A DNA stretch of 64,000 nucleotides, from positions 83,328,001 to 83,392,000 of the forward strand of contig JBITNC010000001.1 in the NCBI GenBank assembly GCA_050084985.1, in the 5' to 3' direction. Position numbers and translations under genes: made by a program. The notes beneath the pieces are model-generated. The model ran no database searches. It had not been told where the DNA came from and worked only from the letters and a program-made list of their open reading frames with translations. Source of the DNA: Nageia nagi. Lineage: Eukaryota > Pinophyta. Below are positions 46,641 through 58,900 of the stretch, piece after piece (the stretch's first letter is position 1; each line of letters opens with the position of its first letter).

Positions 46641-47850
46641 CACATTCTACTTTCCTTTACAATATACTATCTCATAATCATACCCCAATAGTTTGCTCAT
46701 CCATTTTTGTTACTTAGGCATAGAAATATATTACTCAATGAAAAATTTCAAACTATGATGATCTGTGAGGATGATGAAATGGTGACCAATGAGATATGAT
46801 CTCTAATGTTGAACTGCATGAATGATGACAAATATTTCTTTTTCATAAGTGGATTTATCCAAATTTTTTCTAGAGAGTGCTCTACTAATGAATACTAAGG
46901 GATGCCCCTCTTACATTAATACTACCATAATTCTTAGTCCACAAGCATCACTTTCTATTACAAAGGTTTTAGAAAAAATTGGTATTGCTAATATTGGGGT
47001 GGTACACATTGCCTCCTTGAGCTTAAGGAAAGCTACCTTAGCTTGAGGGGACCATTGGAATGCATTCTTTTTCAACAACATGGTTATAGGTGCTGTAATC
47101 TTGCCATAATCCTTCACAATTTTCCTATAATAGCCTATCAACCCCAAGAATCCTTGAAGACTTTTCAAAAATGTAGGAATAGACCAATTTTGCATGTTAG
47201 TAATCTTTTGTGGATCCACCTTAACTCTCTTTCAAATATAACATGGCTTAAGTAGTCAATTTCCCTCTTGCTCAATGAATATTTTGATTTTTTTTGCATA
47301 TAGCTAGTGTTAATTCAAAATTTGTAAGGTTTGGTCAACATGTGTCACATGTTCTTGCCATGTCTTACTATAGATCAAGATATAATAAAAAAAAACTAAA
47401 ATGAATTTCCTAAGGAATGGATGAAACACTTGATTCATTAAACTTTGAAATGTGGATGGAGAATTTATGATGCCAAAAGGCATGCCAAAGAACTCATAAT
47501 GTCTCTCATGTGTGCAAAATGTAGTTTTTGGTATATCCTCCTCCTTGAGGTAGATTTGGTGATACACAAATTATAGGTCATCTTGGAAAAATATCTTTCC
47601 CCATGTAGTTCATCCAATAATTCATCAATGAATAGGATGGGAAATTTATCCTTGATGGCAATTTTGTTGAGGGCCCTAAAATCCACACACATATGCCAAG
47701 AACTATATTTCTTACAAACCAATATAATTGGAGAAGAATATAGACTTACTCTATGTCAGATTACTCCTACATCCAATAGTTCCTTAACCAATTTTTCAAT
47801 TTCATTTTTCTATAAACAAGGATACTGATAAGGATGAATGTTTGGTGGGT
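46641..47850 (-). pseudogene. CHR-B reverse transcriptase and RNase H, active site lost
   Basis: RT motifs: SSWHMCVDFRALNKIAIKDK, FPILFIDELLDELHGERYFS, YHQIYLKEEDIPKTTFCTHE, FFGMPFGIINSPSTFQSLMN, and the catalytic box reading LVFFYYILIYSK where the family has F-L-D-D-I-L-I-Y-S, so both metal-binding aspartates are Tyr. Then LQGFLGLIGYYRKIVKDYGK and RNase H with TFVIESDACGLRIMVVLM, ending at the chromovirus N-V-V-T-N-A-M-S-R junction. One frameshift inside RT. Confidence 0.9.
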
Positions 47851-48099
47851 GACTTCCTATCATTAACTACATAGCATGATCATGTGATCACTAGGGTGGT
47901 AAGCCTCTTAGTTCCTCAAAGGCACTTGAATGTTTACTTAATATAGGCTATAGATCCTTAGGCTCTATGATTTTATATTTGATGATTGATAAAGAGTATA
48001 ACTATGCTAGCATCCCTTTTCCAATTTTTCATAGGATCTTTTCCATGTAATGTGAGGTCATAATTTGTATAGATACACCATGTAATCCCCTAAGAGTAT

Positions 48100-49543
48100 G
48101 CTCTTATTCATGTATTTTAAATTTCATCCATAGCTTTACAAAATTCCACTATACAATGCCCAAAGTCCTCAACCATTGTAACCCCAAAACTATATCACAT
48201 CCCCTAAGTGGTAAAGTGTACATGTTGCTTTTCAAAGTATAGTGGTCCATGCTTAGTTTGATATTATGAAATGTGCCTTTATATGCTATTTTTCCTCCGT
48301 TACCAACCATAACCTCAAACTTTTTTATAGTATGGATGTAAAAGTTAGCAACCTTAGCCACTCATGGATCAATGAAATTATGAGTACTTCCTGAATCTAA
48401 CAATATTATGAGAGGGTGCTTTTTAAAATACCCTTTAACCTTCATAGTTTGAGGGGTGGTAATTCTTACCAATGCATTATAAGAGATAATCGGGGCCTCC
48501 TCATCTAGAATTTTCTCTATAGCCTCTTCGAGTGCACTCTCATATTCCTTCTCACTAGGATCATCAATGTCAAGAAAATATAACTTTTGTTGTGTACAAA
48601 AATGGCTATGAATAAATTTCTCATCATAATTATAGCATAAATCAGTCTTTAGACACTCTTACATTTCTTCCCATGTCAACTTCTTACTTTGTATTATGCA
48701 ATTCAATGGTGGGGCACTTGTGTTATTAGAGGAATGGGAAATATTATGTGTTTTGATGAATGGAGGTCTTACATTTCATTAATGAGCACTAGCTTTATCT
48801 TCAATGAGATTTACCAAGGCAATAGCATCCATCATAGTTTTGGAATTAAACATTTTAACCTCTAGTTTAATTTCTTTTTTTAAGCCATTAATAAAACAAC
48901 TTATGAAAAATGTATCATCCAACCCCTCTGTTTGATTTGCCAATTTCTCAAACTAAGTTAGGTATTCTTTGATAATTATAGTTTGATGTAACTTGGTCAA
49001 TGCCCTTTTGAAGTCTTCATAGTCACTAGGACCCAAATGGATCAATAATTGTTGAGTGAATTCATCTTATGAAGGAGCAAGATGCATTTTGGAGTACCAT
49101 TTGTGCCATTTGAGAGCCTCATGGTCCAAACGAAAAGATGCCATGTGCACCTTCAAATCCTCTAGGATTTGGTTCAATGTGAAATAGTGTCTAGCTTTAT
49201 AAATCCAGCCAATGGGATTATCTTCATCAAGTCAAGGAAAATCCAATTTTGTTGTGTAGGTAAGAATGAAACCACCTTGTTGGCTCTAAAAGTTATGATA
49301 ATACCCTTATGGATTTTTTAACTACCCTGATTGTTGTGAATTGGATGCATTGTTGGCATGACTAAGACTTAGTTGAACACTATCATATTTACTGTCAAGG
49401 GTTTGTATTTGTGTTTAAATTTATCAAACTTTTGCTTTGAATGTACTGGTAAGTGTATCTACCATTTGTAGGATCATAGTTTGAAATATCATCATGGTAG
49501 GATCAGCTTGTGCTACTATTTAGGATCTTGTTTTAGGTGCCAT
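48100..49543 (-). pseudogene. CHR-B gag and protease
   Basis: ATG then APKTRS; gag core LDEDNPIGWIYKARHYFTLN, VHMASFRLDHEALKWHKWYS, KRALTKLHQTIIIKEYL, DTFFISCFINGLKKEIKLEV. Knuckle region CYNYDEKFIHSHFC has the second Cys replaced by Tyr. Protease follows with an intact catalytic LILLDSGSTHNFID-type motif and C-terminal GCDIVLGLQWLRTLGIV. Mostly one frame with scattered stops. Confidence 0.87.
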
Positions 49544-50308
49544 TTCTGAAAACTACTATTTCTAAAGATAAAATTTTTGAAAATTGTTATCTTTAAAAAG
49601 TGCCTAAAAAATGTATGTATGTAATGTATCAAAATGATCATCTCAAAAAGATGAAATTATATAATATTATTTTTAGAAATTGCTATTTTCTTATATAATT
49701 TTTTACATCTATGGGTTTGTTTATTTTTGTTAAAAATTGCTAAAATGGTATAGATTTTTAGTTATTTTGCTTTGAAGTTTTTGTTGCCTCTAAACTACTA
49801 TTTTTGATGGCTCTAAAAAATTAGATGTCATACATTCTACTTCCTAAATCAAGGTTTCTTATGCTAAGGAATGATTCTAGGGTAAGGATTATCTACTCTA
49901 TAGGCTTGTCTAAACACCCCTCCTATCCAACTTTCATAAGGAAAGAGGCTACAAATATGGCTTCTATGACAAGTAACTTTCCAATGGCACTTGTTGGTGC
50001 ACTATAGTTTATAGATAGTTGACATAGCTTCCTATCTAGTTTTCATTTATAACCTAGATAGTCTTTGATATAGATTTTGATACATGGAGTCCAATTCCAT
50101 GTAGGGTTCTATCTGAGGCCTAAGTATTGGTGCAAAGTTTTTTGCACCTCACTTCACATAACTTTATGTGTAAGTGTGCTTAGCCAAAAATTGTAGATCC
50201 TCTTGGATATTTTAAAACCCCCAGTATAGGGTTTCTAACTTAGACCTCTAAGATTTGTTTTTTGTTTTCTTGCTATAGAATGGCTCTGGAAAGATATTTG
50301 ATACTAGA

Positions 50309-50715
50309 TGTTACAATGCTATGATTATAAAAAGGTAAATATTATAGAAATGAAATGAATATTGATTTGAAATAGGAAAATGATAACTATCTATTCAAAA
50401 TAACAGAGCATGCACTAGTAAATAGAACATGAAATAGCATCAATAAGCATATAAGGATAGGATTTTACTAAATAGTAATAGAATCATATGCCGCTTTGAT
50501 CAGGCTACCTCCTTACAACTCCAAAGGTAAAAAATAATGTTCAAGATACCTTTCTCCACACACTTACATCTATTTATATTAAACTAACCCTAACTCTATT
50601 AGTAATGCAAAATCGAGCCCTATCTTTACAATCATAATATTATGGTTTACAATACTGGCCAATAATTTAATAAAATACTAATACTAACACTAAAATGTTA
50701 GGATGGATCCTAATA
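50309..50715 (-). repeat. CHR-B 5' LTR
   Basis: Plus strand tgttacaatg..ggatcctaata. Just outside it on the left, the minus strand reads TCTAGTATCAAATATC, a decayed match to the initiator-Met primer site TGGTATCAGAGC. Confidence 0.92.
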
Positions 50716-51208
50716 AGAAATATCACAATTTCAATGGTAGATGAGTAGTAGGTAATAAAAAGACATGTATGTACCATTTCAAACCATTTTCCCCTGAATG
50801 GACATTTAACTCAATGAAACAAATGTTGTTAATAGCATAAAAATAACATCAATTTTTTTTTGAAAAATAAATGGTAAGCATTTAAAATAATTTAATACAT
50901 AATGAACATACAAAATAATGATTTGGGGCACCTATAGGGGAAGAGGATGATACCTTAGGTTTTGGTTTGCAGTTTGGAAATTATATAAGAAAATTTTAAA
51001 ATTAAAAAGTCATTTTAACTTTTGCCTTTTCCTATTTGAACACTCTAACTCCCTTTGACTTGGCGAAGCCTTGTTGATGTGATGACCTATTTTCCCTTCC
51101 ATCTAGCTCCTTACAATCAATTCTAGGCTCATTGACTTTGTTGGATGTGTATGTGGAGGTTGTGTATACCTTCTTACCTGCTATTTTTTCATTTCATCCT
51201 TTTCATTG

Positions 51209-53244
51209 ATGGCATACAAGGAATGGAAAGATTTTGGCCATCCCATTACTAGCCAGAGGATCCATATAAGGGAGTATCTTTGCTCCCTTCCATATGATCA
51301 CATAGTAAGTATCTTTATTTATAATTTTTTGATAAATTCACATTTTTTATCTTGCTTTAAGTTTGGTAATTAAAATTTTCAATTTAAAAAAATATGTCAT
51401 TAATTAAGTTATTATTTATTCCCTTGTAGGAATGCAAGGTTCTCATCCGAGGAGGATTGATGAAAACATCTACCTTAGAGAAAGTGAGGGGTTGGCCCAA
51501 GAACAACCACATGGATGATATTCTTACTAGATGTAAGCTAGTAGATAAATCCATCATTGGAGATATTTGGTAGAACCTACCCCTACTAATAGCACTAGCA
51601 AAGAGATGGGATCCAAACTGCTACTCATTTCACTTGCCCCTAGGTCAAATGACCATCAGTCTCCTTGATGTTTATCAGATTTGGGAGATTCCCATTAGGG
51701 GAAGCCTTGTACACTATATAGATCTTTTAGATAACAATGTATAAAAGCAAGAGGCTCTTTGGTTGATAATAAAGCCAAACCATGACTAGGAGCATTGAGT
51801 GGCCAAGTTAGTAGAGGTGTGTTAGTTTTCCATGAAAGGGTGGTAATTGTAGTTGTACATGGCCATAATCATAGCTACTTACTTATGTCTAGAAAAGAGT
51901 AGCTCAATATTTGCACTTAAATTGGTTTGGGTGGTTCAAAAGATATGTGAGATAGGAGCATAGTTTCTATGGGGTCCATTGGTTCTTTCCCATTTATACA
52001 AAGATATGTACAACTTCATTAGCATTGATAATTTCAATGTGATGTTTCCTCATGTTGGGCTTCTTCAAATTTGGGCATATGAGCATATTACCATGACAAG
52101 GCCTATGGGATTAAAATATGCAAGGGAGGATCTAGGGGACATTTCTCCAATATATTCAACCTCTAGAAATGGAGGATATAGTTACCTCCACTTACTAGAG
52201 GCAAGGAGATGATAGGTCAATGGAATCCAAATCAAGGACCTAATTTGGGTGTGTTACCAATACTTTATTTAGGATACAAATGTGTACTATCTAGTGTGAG
52301 TTTATCATGCTTACTTCCTCTAGACCCAAAGGAAGGTGGTGAAGCCTTACCATCCATAGTGCATACTACAAATTCAAGATCTAGTAGAGGATCCTACTAG
52401 TTCTAGTATACTATCGATGCTACATGGTTGAAAGGGACATTCCTATAAGAGTGCATGTGATTACATCATGGAGGCTCATATGGGAGGAGCCTAGGATACT
52501 TGATGATGTTTCCAATATATCCATGGCTCTTGGGGTTGCCCCTAGTTATACAACATGGTGGGTAGGATTTCATCCCAAAGACATTGGGATGGATGAGGAT
52601 GATGATGAGAAGGGGGATGAGGTTACTAGTGAGGTATCCTTAGTGAATTATCCATACCAATTGAATAAATCCATTCATAAAATATTGATGTAGGAGTGAG
52701 AGGCACCATGAGCACCAAGATTGGCTATGTTAGTTGTAGTTGTGGCCCTAGTGGTACCAGGTAAGAGACTATGTAAGTTAATATTTTCAATTATTAGTCA
52801 TGTAAGAACATGCAATTAACTATTAATTTTGGTTTGTTATAGGATATGTATATAGGTGGATCACTTCCCTAAAAGAAGAGGTCATGAGACTTAGGCTATG
52901 GAGGCCTAGTTTACGACACTGCAAGCTACTCTAGTCAACAAGGATACACAAATTGCTACTCTAGAGCAATCCATGAAAAGGTTATAGGAGAGACTCACCA
53001 TGCCCCCCCAGACTAGCAATGGTATTTTATTTAGGGCTAGATGGACAAATTTGAGGCCAAGGATAAGGATATCACCACCCTTAAGGTGAAGTACATGAGG
53101 GTGAAGATACTCCTAGAGAGCCATGGAGTGACTACAAGTAGGTTTTCTAGAGACACCTTAAGGATGATAGCTAGTGGGAGAATTTGTAAGGTTAGGGCCA
53201 AGATGGGAAATACTACCAATAGTGGTGGTAGTGCTCCTCATTAG
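51209..53244 (+). pseudogene. PMD gene of PMD-B: plant mobile domain protein, three exons, antisense to gag
   Basis: Model: exon 1 51209-51304 (32 codons, MAYKEWKDFGHPITSQRI, ends ATA|GTAAGT), exon 2 51430-52760 (after CCTTGTAG, ends CCAG|GTAAGA), exon 3 52843-53244 (after TTGTTATAG). Introns are about 125 and 82 bp. Exon 2 carries the plant mobile domain: LIALAKRWDPNCYSFHLPLG, MTISLLDVYQIWEIPIRGSL, LLQIWAYEHITMTRPMGLK, then WWVGFHPKDIGMDEDDDEKG, parallel to the acidic tail in PMD-A. Exon 3 is charged and helical (KFEAKDKDITTLKVKYMRVK) with a Ser/Gly end (NSGGSAPH). Frameshifts and stops make it a pseudogene. A weak TATA (ttatataag, about 50984) lies upstream. Confidence 0.8.
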
Positions 53245-53292
53245 TGAGGTCTATAGACATGGGAACTCCCTATTTTGCACTCATATTTTATG

Positions 53293-53320
53293 ATATATAT
53301 ATATATATATATATATATGA
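53293..53320. repeat. (AT)14 microsatellite
   Basis: Dinucleotide run about 50 bases after the PMD gene stop. Confidence 0.95.
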
Positions 53321-54239
53321 TCCATTTTTTATTTAATTAATGCATTTTATAATTTTTATTTTCTTAAATGTGAATGTATTTTAAATTTTCAAGTTTTAAT
53401 TTTGTGTTATAAGTTAACAACAAAAATTTACTAAAAGGAAACTGTGAACTTAATAAATTTAATTTCACATAATCATGAAGAGCATCTTAACAAATCACAA
53501 AGCACTAAATTGAATCATTTCATAAGTCAACAAGAAAATCATAAATCATTTCAAATAAAAGACAAATCAACCCATAATGTAGGTACAAAGGTGAAATAGG
53601 TATTCAATCAAAATTTTATCCATTTTTCTTATTAAATGCCATGAAAATCAATAAATAACCAATCCAATTGACTCCAAATATGACAATCATGAATAAAATA
53701 CTATCCTTTTACATTATGTCCTAGGAAAAGCACACTGATAATGATGTGAAATAGACCTAATATGCTTATATCAGCATGATCAATCATGAAAAAATTTGTA
53801 AATAAAGGAACAATGCAAGTATAAGTTTTAACAAGTTAGAAGAAGCAATCAATTCATGTGATGAAGAAATAATTCATAATGGCCAAATAGATGCATAACA
53901 TAGTTAATATACACTACAACCACAAAAATAAAATGTTAACCAATAAATTTACATACCTCAAGGGTTTTTTCAACCCAAAGACATTTTATAGATGTAGGAA
54001 CAAAAAGAGGAACCTTTGATTTCACATTTTTCATGCCATTAGCACCATAGGAGAAGGCATGCCCATCAATAGTGATGTTGATTTTTTCTCTATTTTTAGT
54101 TATGTTTGGGCTATCATGCCTTCCTCCACATTTATGAGTAAAATACTAGTGTAAATCATTGGAAGTACTTACTATGCCAATGTAACCTCTTGGTTGTGTA
54201 GGAGATAGGGGATTGATGAACACCCCTAACTATCCATTA
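53321..54239. other. Non-coding DNA between PMD gene and gag of PMD-B
   Basis: AT-rich; no coding similarity. Corresponds in position to the spacer between the convergent genes of PMD-A. Confidence 0.5.
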
Positions 54240-56250
54240 TCAGGATATACATTCTAGGTTCTTCAGTAGCCTCATCATCCATATTAATATCTTTTTTTCA
54301 ATGAAATCCTATATGATTTGGTTTAAAGTCTTGCAATTGCATGTTATATGTCTAGGAATCCTATGATAATTACAAAATTCCTCATATTGAAAATTTTTAA
54401 GTACACCATTAGGAAATTTAGGCTCAACAATAGGAGGAAGTTCAATAAGATCTTCTTTTAACAAAACATTAAGAATATTATCAATAGTATTAGTCAAAGG
54501 TGTATACTTCCTCCTAGACTTAGGATTAGCTTTTTTTTTATGGCTGATATTGTTTACTTCAACTTTTATATTATTATTAAGGTTTTGAGTTATCTTTTCA
54601 TATTTAAGGGTACTATTATTACGCATAGCATATAATGTTTTAATGCATGGCTCTTTTTTAAAAATAACATCCATCATATCTCCTAATGTCATATCATGAT
54701 TAGATATTGCCAATAGCTTATATATAGGTAACAAAGCTTTTGTAAATGTAGCTTTTAGTTCTTGCTTAGGAATAGTGATTTTTATTAGCAATGTGTATCA
54801 ATACTTAAACAAAATCATGAATAGATTGATTAGGCAAATGTTTAATTTCACACAAATCCTTGAAATAGACTTTTTTAGCAATATTATAATTGAAATTTTA
54901 CAAAAAATGATGAACTAAATCTTTATACCTATCAATGCTCTTTTTAGGAAGTTAAAAATACCATTTCCATGCCTCATCCTTCAGACTATGGGAGAATAAT
55001 TTAGCAAGCACATCTTTATCATGAATATATTCCATAGCCTCTTCTTGAAATTTTCTAACATGCATCTTAGGATCATGCAAACCATTAAATTTAGTAAACT
55101 TAATACTTTTTTTTCTAGTAATTACTTTAGCAAGAATTCTATCCAATAATGACCTCTTCAAGTAAAACAAGAAATCATCATCATCATCATAAATTAATTC
55201 TAATTATGTCTTTTGTTTACATTCCTTATTTGAACCCTCTTTCTATGGAGGTGGAGGGGTTTGAGGTGGAATTTGTGCCTCTTTAAGTTCATTTACTTTA
55301 AATATAGCAAAAGGACCAATTCTATTTATTCTTTCATGTTCTAATTTATCAAGTATTTGAGCTAAAGCCTCCATTTATATTTGAGTGGTTTCCAAATGCC
55401 AGTTATTAGTTTCTTGAAAATTTTGAAGGATTTTAGTTTTGATATTATCTTCTTCTAATATCCAATTAGGTTGTATCTTGTAAGGATTATTAATGAGTTT
55501 GTAAAATTTTTCCTTTAATTTATCATTAGGGTTATCATCTTGTACAATATTCTTACCTGTAATAGACTTACCTCTTTTGAGATGATCAAGTTTTAGAATG
55601 AGGTACTCATAATCTTCACCTACATCCTTAGTTCCTCTATCCTCAATAATTAAATCATATGGAGGCTATGTAATTACCTTAGTATGCACCTCTTTCTCAA
55701 TCCAAACCATAGTGTTGATGGCATGTTTGTAGGAAGGTACACCATTAGCACATCTGTATTAATGACATGAGCCCTCCAATGTATAGATCTTATATTTTTA
55801 TATGAAAATAAGCTATATAACAAGTCCAAGGCTATACATTTTTCCTCTAAGGGATAATAATTTGTTATAATATTAATGAAAATTTTAGCATTATGAGTAA
55901 GAAAATATTCTTACCTTTGTCTATTAGATACCACTTCCTATATAGATCTAACAAGGATAGGAATTCTATCTAATTCAAGAATTTCACCATTACTTTCATC
56001 AAAATGGCTATTCAATCTTACACTTCCAAATTCAAATTGATCAATATTAGTACCAAATATATTATGAGTTTCACCAATAATATCTATTTTCTTGCTAGAG
56101 CTTATGGACTCAGTATCACTAGGAGCATCAGGATGAGTTTCTTGTAGAGGTAGATCAGGATTATGCCTAATACTTCTCTATACATCATTGAAATGAACCT
56201 TCCCTTTGAACACCTTAGGTTTTATACATTTAGATCCATTTTTTCAATAT
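54240..56250 (-). pseudogene. PMD-B gag with CHHC zinc knuckle
   Basis: Minus strand. Core block SIKFTKFNGLHDPKMHVRKF, DKDVLAKLFSHSLKDEAWKW, then KDLVHHFL and YFKDLCEIKHLPNQSIHDFV. A 160-codon frame follows: KATFTKALLPIYKLLAISNH, a basic segment ISHKKKANPKSRRKYTPL, then the knuckle CNYHRIPRHITCNC (54333-54374), C-X2-H-X4-H-X4-C with all ligands kept. At least one frameshift between the two frames and stops in the N-terminal half. Same domain order as the PMD-A gag. Confidence 0.83.
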
Positions 56251-56391
56251 AGATAGAATAAACTCTAGTTTTATCCTTTTCTCTAGCTATTATCTAAAGG
56301 GCTTCAAGTAAGGGAATGAACAATAGTAAGAATGGATTCATGACTTTTCAAAAGGATGCTCTAGGTCAAAACCTAGTTATGTAAAAATGTT

Positions 56392-56404
56392 GGGTACACC
56401 AAAA
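56392..56404 (-). other. PMD-B primer binding site (ttttggtgtaccc)
   Basis: Directly inside the 5' LTR; one substitution from the Tat-A site over the first ten bases. Confidence 0.55.
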
Positions 56405-57134
56405 TGTAGATCCTAAAATGTTTAATTATTAAATAAGTACACAAATAAATAAATTTTGGTCTATGAATAAGATGAATAACAACTCTATACTAAATTACAA
56501 GAAATATACATGAAACACATAAACTTGATATAGAGTGGGGCCTATAGCCTATTCATGTGCAATCCTCAAACTAGAACAACAATGAATATTTGGAGGATTG
56601 TGATTTGACTTAAGATAATCCCTCAATACATGTTTACCATAATGGATGCAAGAGTCATTCCCTAAAATCTAAACCTCCCAATCATGAAGGTGCACATCAT
56701 TGGTTGCATGGAAGAGGTATGTCATTGATTGTGTAGGAGCGATAATTTCATGTTATGTGCAAGAGAGAGATAATAGAGCTCAAAGAGTTAACAAGTTATT
56801 AAATATAGGTGGTTTCAATAGACACCATTGGTTCAATTTTTGGGACAACCACCTATCAAAGATATCTGATAGGGATGTCAACCTTCACCTCCCATATTTA
56901 TAACCTATAAGGAAATAGAAAGAGGTGAGGGTGACATATAGAAATAAGAATAATCATTTCAATATTCAAGATAACTTAAAATATAAGCCATGGTATATGA
57001 TATTGCATTAACTTTATCACATGGTATTGCAATATAATAACATTTTATCTTAATTTTTGTATTATTTCTTTGTAATCATTTAATGTGCTAAATATGATTT
57101 ATTAAATAAATAATAAGTAACTTTTAGGTTTCCA
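56405..57134 (-). repeat. PMD-B 5' LTR
   Basis: 730 bp, plus strand tgtagatcct..ggtttcca; same length as its partner. Right end fixed by the TSD. Confidence 0.92.
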
Positions 57135-57139
57135 CTTAT
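57135..57139. repeat. Target-site duplication of PMD-B, right copy (cttat)
   Basis: Identical to 42487-42491. Confidence 0.9.
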
Positions 57140-57840
57140 GATGATATGCCCAATTTAGATACTTATTTTGTTATGCATAATTTACCACTTAAAAAGGAAG
57201 CTAATCCAATTAAACAAAAACCAAGAAAAATGCATCCTTATAAAGCTTTGTTAGTCAAGAAGGAGATAGAAAACTATTTGAATGTTGGATTTATTAAACC
57301 AATTGATTATTCAAAATGGATGGCTAACATTTTTCCTATCATAAAATCAAATGGGGAAATAAAGGTTTGTATTGATTTCTATGATATTAATAATGCTTTT
57401 CCAAAAGATGATTTTCCATTGCTTATCATTGATATGATTGTGGATACTATTATTGGTCATGATACTTTATCTTTCATAGATGGATTTTCTTGATATAATA
57501 AAATACAAATGAATTTGTCTAAATAACATAAGACTAATTTCACTACACAATGGGGAAAATTCTATTGGAAGGTTGTACCTTTTGGATTGAAAAATGCAGG
57601 TGCTACTTAGCAAAGGACTATGGTGTCAATGTTCCATGAGCACATTCATAAATCAATAGAAGTGTATTTTAATAACATATTGATAAATTAAAAGCAAGGA
57701 TAAGAATATCATTTATCATTTCTTGAGGAAGTGTTCCAAATTTTGAAAAGGTACTAGCTTAGAATCAAACCTCAAAAGTATGCTTTTAGTGTCACTTTAA
57801 GAAAATTGTTTGGTTTTATAGTTTTTAAAAGATAAATTGA
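57140..57840 (+). pseudogene. Tat-C reverse transcriptase, catalytic aspartates lost
   Basis: Opens with DDMPNLDTYFVMHNLPLKKE, then KKEIENYLNVGFIKPIDYSK, ANIFPIIKSNGEIKVCIDFY, AFPKDDFPLLIIDMIV, TIIGHDTLSFIDGFS, WKVVPFGLKNAGAT, and the catalytic box VYFNNILIN where Tat-A has FDDILVK: both Asp are Asn. The thumb continues (IKPQKYAFSVTLRKLFGFIV). In-frame stops but good frame retention. Confidence 0.92.
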
Positions 57841-58900
57841 GATAGATCCTAAAAATGTGAAACCCTTAGTAAGTATGCCTACCCTAAATAATCTTAAACA
57901 ATTAAGGAGTCTCCAAGTCATGATAAATTTGGTAAGAAGATTCATTTCCCAACTTGGAGATAAATGTAAGCCCTTTACTCATTTCCTAAAAAAAGATGTC
58001 AAGTTTGTGTGGGATGAAAAATATCAAAAGGATTTTGAAGATATGAAATAATATTTGTTTAATACTCCTATTTTAGTTTCTATAAAAGTTTTAAAACCAA
58101 CTTATTTGTATATGTCAGCTACATTGTATGCCTTGAGGGTAATGTTGTATCAAAAAGATGATGACAACAAATAAAGGGCAATTTATTACCTTAGCAAAAC
58201 TCTTGTTGATTATGAAACTAGGTATACTCCCATGGCAAAGATTTTATTTGGTATTATTTTTAATATAGAAAATTAAGGCATTAACTTTTATATTAGACTA
58301 TATTTGTTATTAGCCTAATTAACCTATTGAAATATCTTGTGGAAAAGTAGCATTTATCAAGTAGGTTAGCAAAGTGGCTAATATTATTATAGGAAATTGA
58401 CATCAATGTGGTAAAAAAAACTTCATAAAGTGGTATTACATTGAGATTTGATTATTAATATCCATTGGAATGATGAAGGAGGGATTCATAAAGAGTTTCT
58501 AGATGAGTACAAAGATGATCTACACTATTAGGAGCATACAAACTTGATGAAAGACCTCCAGTGGCATGATTTAGATGAGATGTCAATCTTGTATGAGTAT
58601 GTATATTACATGGAGGAACAACCAACTACCAAAAATTTATATTTTTAAGGATATAAATGGTCTTATGAAGTAGAGGTAGGTATTCTCTTGGTCTCTCCTA
58701 CAAATGAGGTAATTCCCATGGCTTACAAACTTGGATTTGAATGCACTAATAATATGGCCAAGTATGAAGCTTTGATATTGGGTATAAAAGTAGCTATAAA
58801 ATTGAAAATAAGATATTTTAAGATATATGGTGATTTTGAACTTGTAATTAACCAAGAACAAGATATATTAGACACTAAGGATAAAATGTTGAGGCCATAA
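57841..58900 (+). pseudogene. Tat-C RNase H and archaeal-type RNase H
   Basis: First RNase H: RRFISQLGDKCKPFTHFLKK, DVKFVWDEKYQKDFEDMK, then LYMSATLYALRVMLYQKDDD, where the catalytic Asp of the first strand is absent, typical of Tat. The middle is frameshifted (58250-58640). The second, archaeal-type RNase H is well preserved: VEVGILLVSPTNEVIPMAYK, NNMAKYEALILGIKVAIKLK, FKIYGDFELVINQEQDI, with the Glu and second Asp kept but the first D-G strand missing. This is the domain deleted from Tat-A. Confidence 0.88.

Larger units (their letters stand above)
44707..50715 (-). mobile_element. CHR-B: chromovirus (Ty3/gypsy with chromodomain)
   Basis: 6,009 bp with about 408-bp LTRs. Minus strand: 5' LTR, decayed initiator-Met primer site, gag, protease, RT, RNase H, integrase, chromodomain, purine tract (AAGAGGGGTGGCA), 3' LTR. 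Flanks ggaaa and agaaa differ at one base, compatible with a TSD. It is the innermost layer of the nest, inserted upstream of the PMD gene in PMD-B. Gag and protease read well, but both catalytic aspartates of RT are gone. Confidence 0.92.
42492..57134 (-). mobile_element. PMD-B: non-autonomous LTR element with gag and antisense PMD gene, split by CHR-B
   Basis: 730-bp LTRs on both sides, perfect TSD, primer site TTTTGGTGTACCC, purine tract TCCAAAGAGGGGAAAAA. Without the nested chromovirus it is about 8.6 kb. The minus strand carries gag only; the plus strand carries a three-exon PMD gene convergent with gag. No protease, RT or integrase of its own: the pol sequence inside belongs to CHR-B, which has its own LTRs. 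Terminal LTR bases and purine tract match Tat-A and Tat-C, pointing to mobilisation by that family. More decayed than PMD-A. Confidence 0.87.

Noticed and set aside
45130-49543. Pol genes belonging to PMD-B
   Set aside because: They lie inside a complete chromovirus with its own LTRs and primer site and have chromovirus, not Tat, motifs.
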